From contig CM114272.1 of NCBI GenBank assembly GCA_050084515.1, positions 46,624,001 through 46,688,000 on the forward strand: 64,000 nt of DNA, given 5' to 3'. This document shows positions 38,366-49,839 of the stretch, one piece after another; the stretch's first letter is position 1, and the number at the start of each line of letters is the position of its first letter. The notes under the pieces are model-generated. The model saw nothing but the letters and a program-made list of their open reading frames with translations. It searched no databases and was not told where the DNA came from. The DNA is from Blasia pusilla (taxonomy: Eukaryota > Marchantiophyta > Marchantiopsida > Blasiales). The position numbers and the translations under genes were made by a program.

Positions 38366-39512
38366 TTGGAGGGTAATGTTTCTGCTATGGATTCTCCTGT
38401 GCATGAGGAGGTAGAGGAGGTCCCTATTTTTGCAGCAGTGGCATCCTCATCGTTGGATGTGCCACTTTGGAGTTCAGGCGGTGCACTACGGCAAGAGGCT
38501 GATCCCCTAGTGCAGGAGGCTTGGTGTGAGGCTATTATACCTCACGAGGAAGAGGAGGCCCCACTGCGGACTCCTACTTCTGGTCCAGATGGGTTATCCC
38601 CTTTGGATACTACACCCATTGTATGGCAGTATCTGCCGCAGGGAATTTGTGTGTTAGATCTCTTTGGTGGGATTAGCATTGGTTTGGCTGTAGTGTTGCA
38701 GGCCGATATTCCTGTGCGGAGATACGTGTATGTGGAGCGAGATGAGACGGCCTAGAGAGACTCATCTTGACATATTGGTCAGTTGATGTGGAGATATCCT
38801 GAGTTGTTGCCGCCATCAGCTATTCGTGGGTATCAGCGTGCTTTGCCATCACACATTGCATTGTTGGGGGCGCAGGACCTTGAGAGGGTTGGTCCTGTGG
38901 ATTTGGTGATTGCTGGATGGCCATGTCAAGGTCATACACGTGCTGGTCGTGGTGAGGGATTACATGATCCTAGGTCTTGATTTTTTTGGGAGATGTTACG
39001 GGTGTTACGACATCTTCAGGTTCATCACGCACGTGCTCTAGCTTACATTCTGGAGAATGTTCCATTGTTGGGTGACACTCGGACTCGGATGATGGCGAGT
39101 GTTCATGAGATGCGGTCTTGGATTGGACTAGCGGTGTTGTTGGATGCAGTGCGAGTTGGCTCGCATGCACATCATCCACCCTTGTGGTGGACAAACTTGT
39201 TTCCTAGGGAGGTTCTACGTCGAGCATATGATGCAGTGCAGCGGGATCCTTGCCTTACAGTGGATAGTATCGTGGATATTGGGCGACTTTCTCAGGTGGT
39301 GAGGGTTATTGATTGGTCACCCATGGCAGTGGTGAACCACCATGTGGGCCAACCTAGGATGGCACTACTCACATTTGTGAGTTTTCCCTCGTCACATGCA
39401 TACAGGGAAGGTGGTCATGGGCTTGTATGGGATTCTCATGTGCGACAGTTGGTGGAGCCTAACCCTGATGAGAGAGAGCGTGCGATGGGATTTGCTATTG
39501 GTGTGATAGCGG
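38366..39512 (+). pseudogene. C5 cytosine DNA methyltransferase (DNMT3-like) in gypsy polyprotein
   Basis: Motif I VLDLFGGI is at 38651-38674 and motif II-like YVYVERDE near 38725. The catalytic motif GWPCQGHTRAGRGEGL (PCQ codons at 38921-38929) and motif VI ILENVPLLGD (Glu codon 39053-39055) are present. Further segments are WWTNLFPREVLRRAYDAVQ (target-recognition side) and RERAMGF (39475-39493). After the MULE insertion the domain ends with HVLGQAMDLNCLTWI (about 52170-52220, motif X). Three in-frame stops (38753 TAG, 38768 TGA, 38978 TGA) inactivate it. By family, such enzymes transfer methyl from SAM to cytosine C5. The layout resembles DNMT3/DRM more than DNMT1/CMT, since no chromodomain or BAH is seen. 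Placement between protease and RT is fixed in both copies. Confidence 0.85.
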
Positions 39513-39579
39513 GGGCTGGTATTCTGGCAGGAGAGAGTAAGAGAGGAGAGGAAGAGAGGAAGAGAGGAGAGTCTCTCTT

Positions 39580-40860
39580 AAAAAAAAAAGGGCCAAATCC
39601 GCCTCTTCTCTTCAAAACTTTTTGACATATTTGAAATTTTTGTTTGCTTTCAAATTCAGGAAATCTTAAGAAGAGAGTAGGTAGTGGTCCACATTTGGCC
39701 CTAAAAAAACCTCCTTTTTCTGGGTGAAAAAAAAAAAGTAGACATCATAAGACCACTACAAACATTTTTCCATCACTCTCCATGTGAGCCTAAGTTTCTT
39801 AACATTGCCTGTCTCGGTCTACAATCAGTAGTGACCATGGGTAGTTTTGTTGGAGGACCACCCGGATGCCAACCTCTCTTTTTGCAGGGATTGTTGCCTG
39901 CATCATGGCCTCCCCTGAATTGCCCCATAACCAACTTTATGTTGGTTATGAATGGTGTCTGCTCAAGACCAACTTTGTGAAATGTGAACACATGAGAGGA
40001 TAATTGAACCAAAAGATTGTTAGTGTTTGGAATAAAGAGGAACTGATGTCCCTTCATTCAGATCCTAAGGTGAGAAACCGAGAAGTGCACCCCTCCCAAC
40101 CCGTAAGAAAGCTCACCATAAGAAAGGAAAGATTTTAAGAAGTGATTTTCTTCCACCCTGCACCACGACGATCTAACAGGTTGGGAATCGAAATGGCAAT
40201 CCGACATGCGGTAGGGAATCTGCACATCTTAGACAAGAAAAGAAGCCTGGCGGTTTGCGAATGTAGGGAACGAGCCAAACGTTCGAAGCCCGCCACAATA
40301 CGCCGGTTGGTCTCACGGGAAAAAGTCCGATCACTCAAGCGGTCAACTGCCGAATCCGACAGCTTGCCCGAAGTGGTTAAAAAGTTGCGATGGGCAAAAA
40401 GCAAAAAGTCGGAATCATACGGGTTGCAAAATTGCAATTCGAGTAGCTAAAAGAACACAATCCACAAGTCCAAAAACATATTCAGAAAACTTTTACAAAC
40501 ACCATTATGGGTTGAAAAATCTCGTCCTTTATTACCTCCGAAGGAACCTCGAAATGTACATTGAACCTAGTCTATGATTTCTTCACCTCGTCATCTACAA
40601 ATTTACTCCTAACTCTCCTCGTGTGATGCAGTACCAAAGGAATGTCCGGGATTCAAGTGGCTCCTCTGGCCGATTGTAGACGGGGATCGAAAATGTTGGC
40701 GGTCGAGAGCCTTGGCCCCCCTAGGTACACCATAACGGTCCCATGTAACCTGTCTCGAGTCCCACCGCCTTCCTCGGCGGTATACCTTATGCGCTCGCTA
40801 TGTGACACCCATCCATTATCAATATCGCTCCGCCCCGGTAATACCACTATGGCAGTTTAC
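39580..40860 (-). other. Left subterminal part of the MULE; weak minus-strand ORFs
   Basis: Minus-strand frames at 39773-40057 and 40135-40437 have protein-like composition, the first with an RGGHDAGNNPCKKRGWHPGG segment. They could be 3' exons of the ParB/methyltransferase-like gene. I recognise no domain and cannot join them confidently. 40260-40570 resembles, in direct orientation, the left arm of the large inverted repeat at 40870-41250. Confidence 0.35.
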
Positions 40861-40869
40861 AGGTAGAAG

Positions 40870-41690
40870 GAATCAACACGTGTGAGAAGAAAAAAAGCCT
40901 CGCCGCCTTTACGAGTTGGGAAGGTGCCAGGGAAGAAGCTGCGGTACGATCCGAGAAAAGGGTCAATCAGGCAACCTATCGGAATCAGACAGATTGCCTG
41001 GAGGTGGTAAAAAGGGTCCTGTGGTCAAAAAGCGAAAAGTTGCAAGGAGGATAAATCCGACGGGTTGCAGTGGTCATAAAGTGAAAATTGCAGCGGGGAG
41101 AAATCCGGCGAGTTGAAAAAGAAGACCGTGGAGTACATAGACGATCACATTCGAAAAGACAAAATGATCAGCAAACATTTACAAGCACCAGCGTCGATCG
41201 AAAAAATATTCTGCTTTATATCATCCGAAAAAAGCTCCGAACTGTACATAGTTTTTTGATAATTTGGCAAAAGATTTCATAGATCAAATGTACAGTTCGG
41301 AGCTTTTTTCGGATGATATAAAGCAGAAGATTTTTTCGATCGATGGTGGTGCTTGTAAATATTTGCTGATCATTTTGTCTTTTCGAATGTGATCGTCTAT
41401 GTACTATACGGTCTTCTACTTTTCAACCCGTCGGATTTCTCCTGCTTGCAATTTTCACTTTATGACCATCGCAACCCGTCGGATTTATCCTCCTTGCAAC
41501 TTTTCGCTTTTGACCATCGACCCTTTTACCACCTCCAGGCAATCTGTCTGATTCGGCAGTTGCCTGGATTGGACCCTTTCGATCGGCGTCTGGCGGGCTT
41601 TTCCTGGCACCTTCCTCAACTCAGAAAGGCGCGAGGCTTTTTTTTCTTCTCACACGTACATAGAAAAAGCTCGAATCGCATACATATAAA
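40870..41690. repeat. Large imperfect inverted repeat (snap-back), ~380-bp arms
   Basis: Left arm 40870-41250 and right arm 41285-41690 are reverse complements over most of their length, with a ~35-bp loop (ttttttgataatttggc...). Near the loop the match is almost perfect (AGCTCCGAACTGTACAT at 41235-41251 against ATGTACAGTTCGGAGCT at 41288-41304). Similarity persists outward through 'gacgatcacattcgaaaagac' and to 'gtgagaagaaaaaaagcctcg'. The arms carry half-sites of the CCGTCGG palindrome, so these pair across the loop. Transcripts would form a long hairpin. Confidence 0.85.
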
Positions 41691-41724
41691 GTCGCCTTGA
41701 GAATATTTTCAATAACTGACTTTG

Positions 41725-42115
41725 GATCAACCTGTCGGAGTCCGACGGGTTGTTTTGTCCCGGACCAACCCGTCGGAACCCGACGGGTTGCAGTTGCTTT
41801 TGGGTTTTCCAAGTTGATTTTGGTTTTCGGATGCAACCCGTCGGAAGGCGACGGGTTGCTGGCCTAGACCAGCCCATGCTCGCCTGAAAGCAACCCGTCT
41901 GATAGCAACCCGTCGCTATTAGACGGGTTGCATCCAAAAACCAAAATCAACTGCAACCCGTCCGGTTCCGACGGATTGCAGGTACACTGCGGTTTTCCCT
42001 GTGTATGTGGGAAAGATGCAACCCGTCGGAAACCGACGGGTTGCTCTCAGCCGAGCATGGGCTGCTCTAAGCCAGCAACCCGTCGCCTTCCGACGGGTTG
42101 CTCACGGACAAAAAA
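41725..42115. repeat. Palindrome cluster I (about 7 copies) in a probable intron of the minus gene
   Basis: Repeats of type gcaacCCGTCgnnnnngACGGgttgc spaced about 30-70 bp. The outer CCGTC/GACGG arms are constant while the central bases vary (for example GAACCC, GAAGGC, GCCTTC). It lies just beyond the donor site at 42185 (GTAAGG on the minus strand). Confidence 0.85.
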
Positions 42116-42189
42116 AACCCAGATTGACTCATTCTTCACATCATTATAAGATAATTGAAATTATTGTACAGGAATTGAGCCTTACCCGA

Positions 42190-43217
42190 ATTTGACTCGT
42201 CGCGGATCGGAGTGGGTACTCGGTTTTTATGATCCACGATTGTGCCGTACTCCACTTTAGCGACCTCTTGACGCAATGGAGGTTGAAGAGCTCGTCCTCG
42301 CTCCCTCCAGTCAACACCAAAAAGCAGCCCCTGTCACTCACATAGGCGTCTGCAAAGGAGAACAAAAGTGCAATCTGGTCATAAGTGAGCGGCAGATTCC
42401 ACTCAGGTACCTCGTCCGCCGGATTTTCGCCCCAATGTCGCAACCCCGAGGGCAGATCGGCGATCAAGAGATCCACCGCAACCTCTTCCACCACTCCATT
42501 CACCGTCCAGGAAGCGTGCCCCTTTTGTTGGAGCTTCCGTCCCAGCGTTGTCAATTTTTCGATGGTAGTTGTCGACGCTTGAGAACTAAAGTTGTTCAGC
42601 TCATCCAGTAAAGAGGTGAACTGAAGGAGGACGCTTGTCCGGGTCGTTGTTTGTCTGTGTCTTCCCAAGGATGATGGGCTGTATTCTCCTTGGGACAACC
42701 CGGGAACCTCTCGCTTCCGCTTCTCCCTAGTTTGGGGACGGCTTGTCGGGGTTTCTATGACCTCGGATTCTTGTGGCGTTTTCTTCGCCGAGGACCTGGT
42801 CCGACCCTCTCTCCCTGCTCGTCCGGACGATTCCGCCTCTGGCCTCTCATCTTCAGGCTCTCTTTGGGAAGTCTCGGCCTCTGAATTTTTCCCTCCTCTC
42901 TCCTTGCCTTTGAGACCCGCTGTGGATTTGTCTTTGGCTGTCCGGACCTTGGAAGCCAACTCAACTGTCTCGTGGGCCTGCTCTTCTGCATCTCCTCCGA
43001 AGAAGTCTTCAGGCTGGACGAAATTGGGGATGTCGTCTTGTCCTGAGGCCACTGCATCATGAAGCACTCGTAAGTCCTTATCCGTAATGTCTTCAGGGTC
43101 GTTGAAGTCGAGCCAAATGGGGCAATTCTCCACCTCCCAATCCGACACGTGCTGACCCATCTCCACGTCGTACATGGAGAATGTCTCTGCATCCGGCGGC
43201 GAAGCCCACAATTTCAA
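42190..43217 (-). pseudogene. C-terminal block of the cargo gene (357-codon open frame) with DLPS motif
   Basis: This is the longest undamaged part of the minus-strand gene. It has an acidic start (ENCPIWLDFNDPEDITDKDL), then a low-complexity charged linker rich in E/K/R with RSSAKK-type basic patches. A helical region with LLQFTSLLDELNNF follows, and finally the Rossmann-like stretch LLIADLPSGL ... LLFSFADAYV ... FLVLTGG. In amino-methyltransferases the Asp of (D/N)PP(Y/F) starts this loop; here only Asp and one Pro remain. It could be an inactive relative or another SAM-binding fold. The frame runs past a donor-like GTAAGG at 42185, so the last ~14 codons are probably intronic. Confidence 0.45.
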
Positions 43218-44224
43218 GGGTGCCGGTAATTTTCCCCACGCACTGCGTTCTTACACTGGGACGAGGTACTGAATACCATCCGTTGGGCGCTTTTAGTCGA
43301 ACATTATCGCCGCCGTCTGCTCCTGTAGATCTCGCTTCTTCTTCGCTTGATCCCGTTTGTTACCCTCTACTTCTTCGTCAAGCTCTGCTTGAGGGAGGAC
43401 GCAAACCTTGAACATGGTCTTGAATCCTGGGTTTTTTGTTGGCTTGTCCCGGATGTCGTCGAGCCAAACCTCGTAATCTCCAGAACTTTCAAGGTTTGCT
43501 TCCGGCGGAATGGGCTCTAATCTTCTGAGATCCGCTTGCAAACCGTCCAGCACGGACTTCCCGATTACCTGCAACGCGTCCCAGAACGACCATTCGCGTA
43601 GCCAATGCGAGATCATTGGATCGGACACACCCGGAGGATGGTGTGCCGCCCTCTTCTGGGCCTTTGAGCCCTCAAAACTGATTTTCATCAGTCGTATCCT
43701 CCTGAACTCGCTAATCCCGGATAACGCAAAACGATTCACACGATCCAGCGACACTTTCTCCCCAATCCAACCATGCGGATCTTCATCCCTCTTCCTCTGA
43801 CGCTTGATAATCGCCTTGAGCTCCTTGTAGAACTCCGGACCAAGTTCGGGGTTGAGAATGCTGATGTATCGTTGCATCTTGCTCGCCGTGTTTTTTTTTA
43901 GCAGAGATCAAAGCAGCTTGGATGAATTTGGCGCGCTCAGACGCAGATACCTTCTCCCTCCGCTCCAGCTCCGGTGCAGCGCTTTTCTTCGCGGCCTGTA
44001 TCTTCGACCAGCAAAGGATCGTTACGGCTGCATCTTGAGAAATAAACTTGTTTGCCCAGGTTTTCTTCTTAATCTGAGCACCCTTTGCAAGCATCTGATT
44101 GACGAGGGCATCGCCCAAGAACCCCCTGTACTCTCCCAGGTGCGTCGTAAGCACCTTCCTCACCCGATCGCAGTCCTGGATCCAATGGTGGGTGACATTC
44201 CCTTCCGATACAATCCTGCACATC

Positions 44225-45195
44225 CAAACTCAACCCGTCAGGAAATTACATGGGTTCTTGCAACCCGTCGGACTCCGACGGGTCGTCACAGCTCAGGGTC
44301 GGATTCTAGCAACAAGCTAAATGATGCAACCCGTCGGAGTCCGACGGTTTGCATTCAGATTTGCTAAATGATGCAACTCGTCGGACTCCGACGGGTTGCT
44401 GGACTGCACGCTTTTTTGGATGTTTTTTTAAGATTGCAACTCGTCGAACTCCGACGACTTGTTTGATTGAACATAGATTTAACTAGTTTTTGGCCCAAAG
44501 CAAACCGTCGGTGGCCGACGGGTTGCTCGATAGGCCGCCTTGTGAGGTTGTTTTTTTAAGAATGCAAATTCGTCGGACTCGACGAGTTGCTGAGGATCGC
44601 AGGTTTAGAAGATTTTTTCCTAAAGCAACCCGTGAGTCCGACGGGTTGCTTGCCTCGGCTATTTTTTTCCCCATATCAACCCCGGAGTCCGACGGGTTGA
44701 TTTCGCCAAAAAACAGTTTTGAGGCAAGCAACCCGTCGGACTCGACGGGTTGCTTTGGGGCAAAACCTTCTAAACCTGCAGATCCTGAGCAACTCGTCGG
44801 AGTCCGACGAAGTTGCATTCTTAAAAAAACCTCACAAGGCGGTTTATCAGCAACCCGTCGGACTCGACGGTTTGCTTTGGGCCAAAAACTAGTTAAATCT
44901 ATGTTCAATCAAACAAGTCGTCGGAGTCCGACGAGTTGCACTCTTCAAAAAACATTCTCACAAGGCGGCCTGTCGAGCAACCCGTCGGACTCCGACGGTT
45001 TGCTTTGGGCCAAAAACTAGTTAAATCTATGTTCCATCAAACAAGTCGTCGGAGTCGGACGAGTTGCAATCTTAAAAAAACATCCGGAAAAGCGTGGAGT
45101 CTAGCAACCCGTCGGAGTCCGACGAGTTGCTTTCTGCCTAAACAAACCTAATCCATTCATCAATCGAGCAACTCGTCGGAGTCCGACGAGTTGCG
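44225..45195. repeat. Palindrome cluster II (about 14 copies) filling a 1-kb intron
   Basis: All copies lie inside intron 45215-44216 of the minus-strand cargo gene. Typical unit: gcaacCCGTCGGAGTCCGACGGgttgc, spaced 55-80 bp, with spacers of low complexity (runs of A or T). The spacers are themselves arranged as an inverted duplication: 44466-44670 is mirrored by about 44720-44920 (shared 'aacatagatttaactagtttttggccc' and 'ccttgtgaggttgttttttta'). A direct repeat at about 44930-45060 follows. Confidence 0.9.
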
Positions 45196-46687
45196 AAAGT
45201 GTTAAAGATACTCACGTGTTCATGGCATGCATTGCCATCTCCACCGTCGCCATGTGATGAGGGTATGGGTGAAGGACCACTGCCTTCACGCAGAAATGTG
45301 CCTCCAATGAGTTGGGGCGCTCCTCCGCAAACTTGGTCCACGCCATGAACCTGTGATTTCCATCCCAGATGAAGCAATGCAGATTCCTCATCCAGCTGAA
45401 TTCCGTCCCCTCTACTTGCCTTCTGAATTCCTGATCTCTCATCCTCCAGAATGTGTCAAGCTTTTCCAAGACCTCCTACGTAACCAGCGCTTGGGTTCCA
45501 TGGTCATCGTAAGGCTGAACATAGAACGGAGGGAAGTCGTCGTCGGCGAGGATCTTGTCGCCGCCGCCGATTGTTTGAGCTTCGCAATATCCTTGTCAGA
45601 CTGAATTTCTCGGACGTACTCTATTGTCCGCAATCGGAAGGGTGGAATTCTCGGGACGTTGTGGCCCTCTATCACTGCCATCTGCTTTACCACCTCTCAC
45701 AACGGGGACAAGATCAGTAAGCTACACTGAATTGCCAATGAATTGCAAGATGGGCCTTCACATAATTCAAAAAACACAGATCCTCTCTTACCCGCTCGAA
45801 GATTGGGTCGGTTTCTCGACCAGCCAACTGCTGTGAGACAGCAATTGGCAAGTCCACTAGAAACTCGTCAATCCGATAGAGGTCGATGTCCTCCACCGGG
45901 CTTGGAGTCGAGAATGACCGCTCTCCGGCTTCTTCGGCCATGTCCACCATCTCCACGCTGGCGGTCCTCATGACCTCGTCGTCATCGATTTGAACTGGTG
46001 TTGATTCCACTATGTTGATTGTGTCCCCGAACTTCGTGGGAGACATTTCCCACATCTCAACACTTGCGGTTGGACGGGCTGGGCTATCGTCAATGGCTAT
46101 CGCTTTTTCCCGCCTCGCTTTAGCCAATTCTGCCGTCCTCACCGGCGCGCCCAGGCGCTTCTTTTTCTCTCTTTTCGCCGGCGATCCTTTTCTTCAAGGC
46201 TGCGGCGTCTCGGCCTCTTCGTTCGTTTATCTAGCGCCGCTTGAACACGTCTCGCCGAAGCACTTGGTTGTGCATCTCCGCTTCCCTTTCCGCTCCTCGA
46301 TTTCCTGTTGCCTAATTTCATTTGCGAACGAGGCCGGAGAGAAGCGCGTAGGAGTCCTAATGGACTTGGGAGTGAAGCTCCCAGACTTGTTGGCTTGTGT
46401 TTTTTTCCTCGTCATTTTTGCCGGAAATGCCTAGACCTATGCCCACGAAAAATCCCTTGATCAGTCGCCTTGCTGATGTCGAGATGGGAGCTCGTCTCGC
46501 CTTGATGGTTAGCTCGAATCGTCCCGATATCGCTCGGTCGAACCGTCTCGCTCTCGTTCCCTCCTATCGACTCGCGATGTGTCGCGCGCGTGAAATGCCC
46601 TTCAGATCGATCATCGCTGCTTGGGAGAGTGAGGAGTGAGGAATGAAGATCGCGAAATGAGAAACCGGAAATGAGCGATTTCTGCCC

Positions 46688-46695
46688 TATTTATA
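46688..46695 (-). promoter_or_regulatory. TATA box of the minus-strand cargo gene (candidate)
   Basis: On the minus strand the sequence reads TATAAATA, about 270 bp upstream of the ATG at 46415. It lies between that gene and palindrome cluster III. No other core element could be fixed. Confidence 0.5.
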
Positions 46696-46779
46696 CTTTT
46701 CTAGCCGTTGGGCTGACCGTTGGGTCCCGTCGTCCTTTCAACGGCGACGTGCCGAATGTTACGGAAGTCCGGACGTGAA

Positions 46780-47460
46780 AAATTGCAACCCGTCGGAGTC
46801 CGACAGGTTAAACGGCTCCGCCATCCTGGGTACGTTGCCACGTGCGCGAGCAACCCGTCGGAGACCGACGGGTTGAGCGCCTCCGTCGTCTTCGGAAAAG
46901 AACGCGAGGTACCTGCGCAACCCGTCGGAGACCGACATGTTGCGCACCTCCGCCATCCTGCGAACGTCGCCACGTACGCGAGCAACCCGTCGGAGACCGA
47001 CGGGTTGAGCGCCTCCGTCGTCTTCGAAAAACAACGCGAGGTACCCGCGCAAGCCGTCAGAGACCGACATGTTGCGCGCCTCCGCCGTGTTTGGGACGGG
47101 AACGGGACGTATTTTGGGCAATCCGTCGGAGACTGTTGGGTTGCATGCTTCCCTCATCAAGGGTTAGGAACGATGGCTTCCCGTGCAAGTTGTCAGAGTC
47201 TGGCTGGCTGCACCACAAGACGACGCCCTTGCGCAACCCGTTGGACGGCGACGGGTTGCACGCCTCGCCGTCTTTGGGCTAAAAGGCGAGGCACCCGCGG
47301 AACTCGTCGGGAAGAGACGGTTTGCACGCCTTCGGCATCTTCGAGCAAGAAGGAGCGGTATCCCAGCAAGTCGTCAGAGAGTGATGGGTTGCTTGCTTCG
47401 ACAATGTTTAGCAGAAGCGTGCAACCCGTCCGATGCCGACGGGTTGCAGGCTTTGGTAAG
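46780..47460. repeat. Palindrome cluster III (about 9 copies) in the divergent promoter region
   Basis: Copies of gcaacCCGTCGGAGACCGACGGgttg, some degenerate, spaced 50-70 bp, with GC-rich spacers (cgcctccgccatc...cgtacgcgag). It sits between the candidate TATA boxes at 46688-46695 (minus) and 47648-47656 (plus). Long ORFs across the cluster on both strands are by-products of the stop-poor GC-rich repeat and are not genes. Confidence 0.85.
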
Positions 47461-47647
47461 CTTCGGGTAATTTCTGAGTTACCAAGACTCCGACGGCTTC
47501 CAAGTGATGCGCAACCCTCTGCTTCCCAAATCCAGTAACATATTGCAACACAATTGAATGTGTTCTGCAGTTGATCCACTGTGTCGGACAATCTCCCCCC
47601 GAATTCATCTTGTCGGTAAAAATCATCAGAGTATCTTTCCTATTCAC

Positions 47648-47656
47648 TATAAATTA
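47648..47656 (+). promoter_or_regulatory. TATA box of the MULE transposase gene (candidate)
   Basis: TATAAATTA lies about 70 bp upstream of the ATG at 47718, in an AT-rich window directly after palindrome cluster III. The spacing fits a plant core promoter with a short 5' UTR. Confidence 0.5.
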
Positions 47657-49839
47657 AATATTTTCATTCTCATTCCCATTCTCATTCTCAGTCTCCTCCC
47701 GTAGGAATCTTCTTGGAATGGATAATTATGTTAAGCTCACTTGTGGCAATCATCAAGCGGCCCTTCCTCAATCGAAATCATTCGACCCCAAGCTCGTGAG
47801 TCTTTCGTGAGCGATGGATGAAAATTTTTGTCATGCATTCGATTTCTTCTTCAAATTGGAACCATCTTTGTATCCAAAGATGTTAGGGTGGAAGGTACGG
47901 AAGACATAATAGGTGAGATGGTCCAGCCAGTGACCTCAGACCGTAAAGTATGGAATCTCCTACCTGCAGCAAATGGTCAATACAGAGTTTACGGACCGCC
48001 CCTCGAATTCGCCTGCTGTTTCCCAAGTAGACGGTCTAGAATTTCCTAGTGCTCCGAGCTCTACGTTTGCAACTCCAAGCTCTGCAGATCCGGCTTCGAC
48101 TCCAACTTCGCACACTTGTAACAATGTTGTTCTTCCTGAAGAGATTCCGGATGTTATCAACCTCAGCGGATCGGTCGGATACCAATCGGGCCCTGTGTCC
48201 GCCTACTTGTTCCTCTTGCGAGTATCAGGAAATAGTTTGCTTTCGTCTCTGCCCTTGAAAATGTTCAAGCACATTCTTGTCGACGAGCTGCCGCCCACGT
48301 ACGATGGTAATTGCATTTTTGAGTTGCCTCCACTTGCTGCTCCTGCTCAAAAGAAGGATGGAGGACGCCTGAAGGGTATGGACAGAAAGTCTGATTGTCA
48401 TCGATGGTGTAGGCTTCAACGGACCAGTGCTTCCATCCCAGATGGTCCTTGGATTGTCTCCCGCCGCCAATGCATGGGAGCCTTGGAGTGTAGAAGTCCA
48501 GCATGCCCGTATCTAGAGCGCAACGGGCGAGTCAATACGTCGCAATTCCCCCCCAAGAATGCAGAAACTCCATACGAGGTGGGTGCCACAATACCGCCGG
48601 GAGGCCATCGATGTCCTCATTGTCAGGCATCGCCCTTCTGCGTTGGAGCGTGTCCTGCATACATATTTTTCATTGTCCATGACTTGGGCTCCACGTCAGA
48701 GTATACAAGTGGCGGGTTCATGTTGGCTCCCACACTCATCCTGTGACCGATGCAATTCAAAGACACATCAAGGAGGATGTGGCGAAGAAAGTAGCCGATG
48801 TCTTCAGAAACTCTCCGGGTTCAAAGCCCGGGGTGATCAAGCTCACAACGGCATCAAAAATTTGTGAACAATTGCTTGGAATCCCTGGACAGGGCGAGAT
48901 CACGGCGGTTGAGGAGAAACAACTGGGAAAATCTCGCATTTCTCGGCCGATCTGAATGCTTCGAATTTTTTGCATTCGGATGGAAAGACGGCCGAAATGG
49001 ATGCCATCGCCAGAATCAAGGCCAACTCCAGATTTCCATTCATTCAGAGATGGCAGTTCATGGGCCAAGGAGGGCCCATGAACTGCCATGGCCTATGTCT
49101 TCAAAATATCAACCACAGGTCCCTCGAGTGGCCTCGATCTTATAGATCGAATGAGGGAAGGGGAAGATCTTTACGGGAGCTGGGTCAGCTTTGATATTTG
49201 CTACAGAGTGTTGAACGGATGGTTGACGATGGGTGCTCACGTTTATGACCATGTGGAGAAGGGACTCAAAACTATATTTGTGTGTGAAGTAAAGGCAGAA
49301 GACGTTGGCAGTTTGAAGATGTGCTGGTTACTCTTATTGGAGGTGGTGAAGGAAAATAAAAGGCCACCTCCGGAAATTTATGGGTTCATGGCGGACAATG
49401 CACAACCTGGGTGGATTGCTATCCGGGAAGTGTTCTGGGGTGGAGAGGTTCAACCGGAGAGGGAAAGGTCGGATGCTTTCCATTGGCAACAGTCTGTGAC
49501 CCGGTATACCAAATCTTGCATCAAGGAGAATAAGAGGACAGAGCATGTCACTCTACTCCAACGCTGCAAGGACAGCAAAACCTTGAAGCAGGCCATGGAC
49601 TGCCAGGAAGAACTTCATGGGTGGTGGAGGAAGCATGCGATTGAGGGGAAGTACAAAGAGTTGTGCTCTTGGTTGAGTTGGTGGACTGTACGTATGAGAC
49701 AATGGGGAAACTTCATGCGGCAGGTGAGTTCACTATTTTTTCTTGTCAAGCTCACATTGAGAATTGTTTGTAAAGTTGTAGCTCAGGGTGAGAAGCGTGG
49801 GAATTAATGGAATTCAAACCCAAGAAACCAAGCAAGCTG

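Larger units (their letters stand above)
33889..39512 (+). mobile_element. Ty3/gypsy element with DNA methyltransferase and PHD finger, plus strand, 5' part
   Basis: It starts at 33889 after target duplicate ACATT (33884-33888). Order: block B (33889-34256), a 1.7-kb leader, Gag, protease, and the methyltransferase up to 39512, where a MULE-like element interrupts it. It resumes at 52138-52147 with the repeated 10 bp GTGACAGCGG and runs to 56472, followed by ACATT (56473-56477). It is inserted head-to-head into the minus-strand relative. Confidence 0.88.
42186..46415 (-). pseudogene. MULE cargo gene: basic N-terminus, ParB-like motif, amino-methyltransferase-like C-terminus
   Basis: Likely exons on the minus strand: 46415-45792, 45693-45216, 44215-42186, with GT-AG junctions (introns 45791-45694 and 45215-44216) and a further donor at 42185. 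The N-terminus (MTRKKTQANK...) is basic, with KRPRRRS/RRRKERKR nuclear-signal-like runs. Exon 2 begins VVKQMAVIEGHNVPRIPPFRL and ends near LHCFIWDGNHRFMAW, the DGNHR motif of ParB/sulfiredoxin folds. Exon 3 has a Lys/Glu-rich middle and then VDLLIADLPSGLRHWGENP, with ADAYVSDRGCFLVLTGG downstream. This resembles the DPPY block and following strand of N6/N4 amino-methyltransferases, but PP is replaced by LP and Y is lost. Frameshifts and in-frame stops (two between 43283 and 43217) show a dead copy. The methyltransferase call is an inference. Confidence 0.5.

Noticed and set aside
38366-39512. Host DRM/DNMT3 gene
   Set aside because: The domain is fused in order between retrotransposon protease and RT in two copies and lacks host introns or N-terminal UBA/PWWP domains.
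44483-45020. ORFs across palindrome cluster II on both strands
   Set aside because: They lie wholly inside an intron with clear GT-AG borders and are translations of the palindrome repeat.
44225-47460. CRISPR-like array (regularly spaced palindromic repeats)
   Set aside because: Repeats are individually palindromic with variable centres, spacers are partly duplicated and of low complexity, and the arrays lie in introns of a eukaryotic transposon with no cas genes.
46720-47540. Long ORFs on both strands across palindrome cluster III (up to 272 codons)
   Set aside because: They arise from stop-poor GC-rich repeats; translations are periodic (PVGDRHVA-type repeats), differ between strands and contain no domain.
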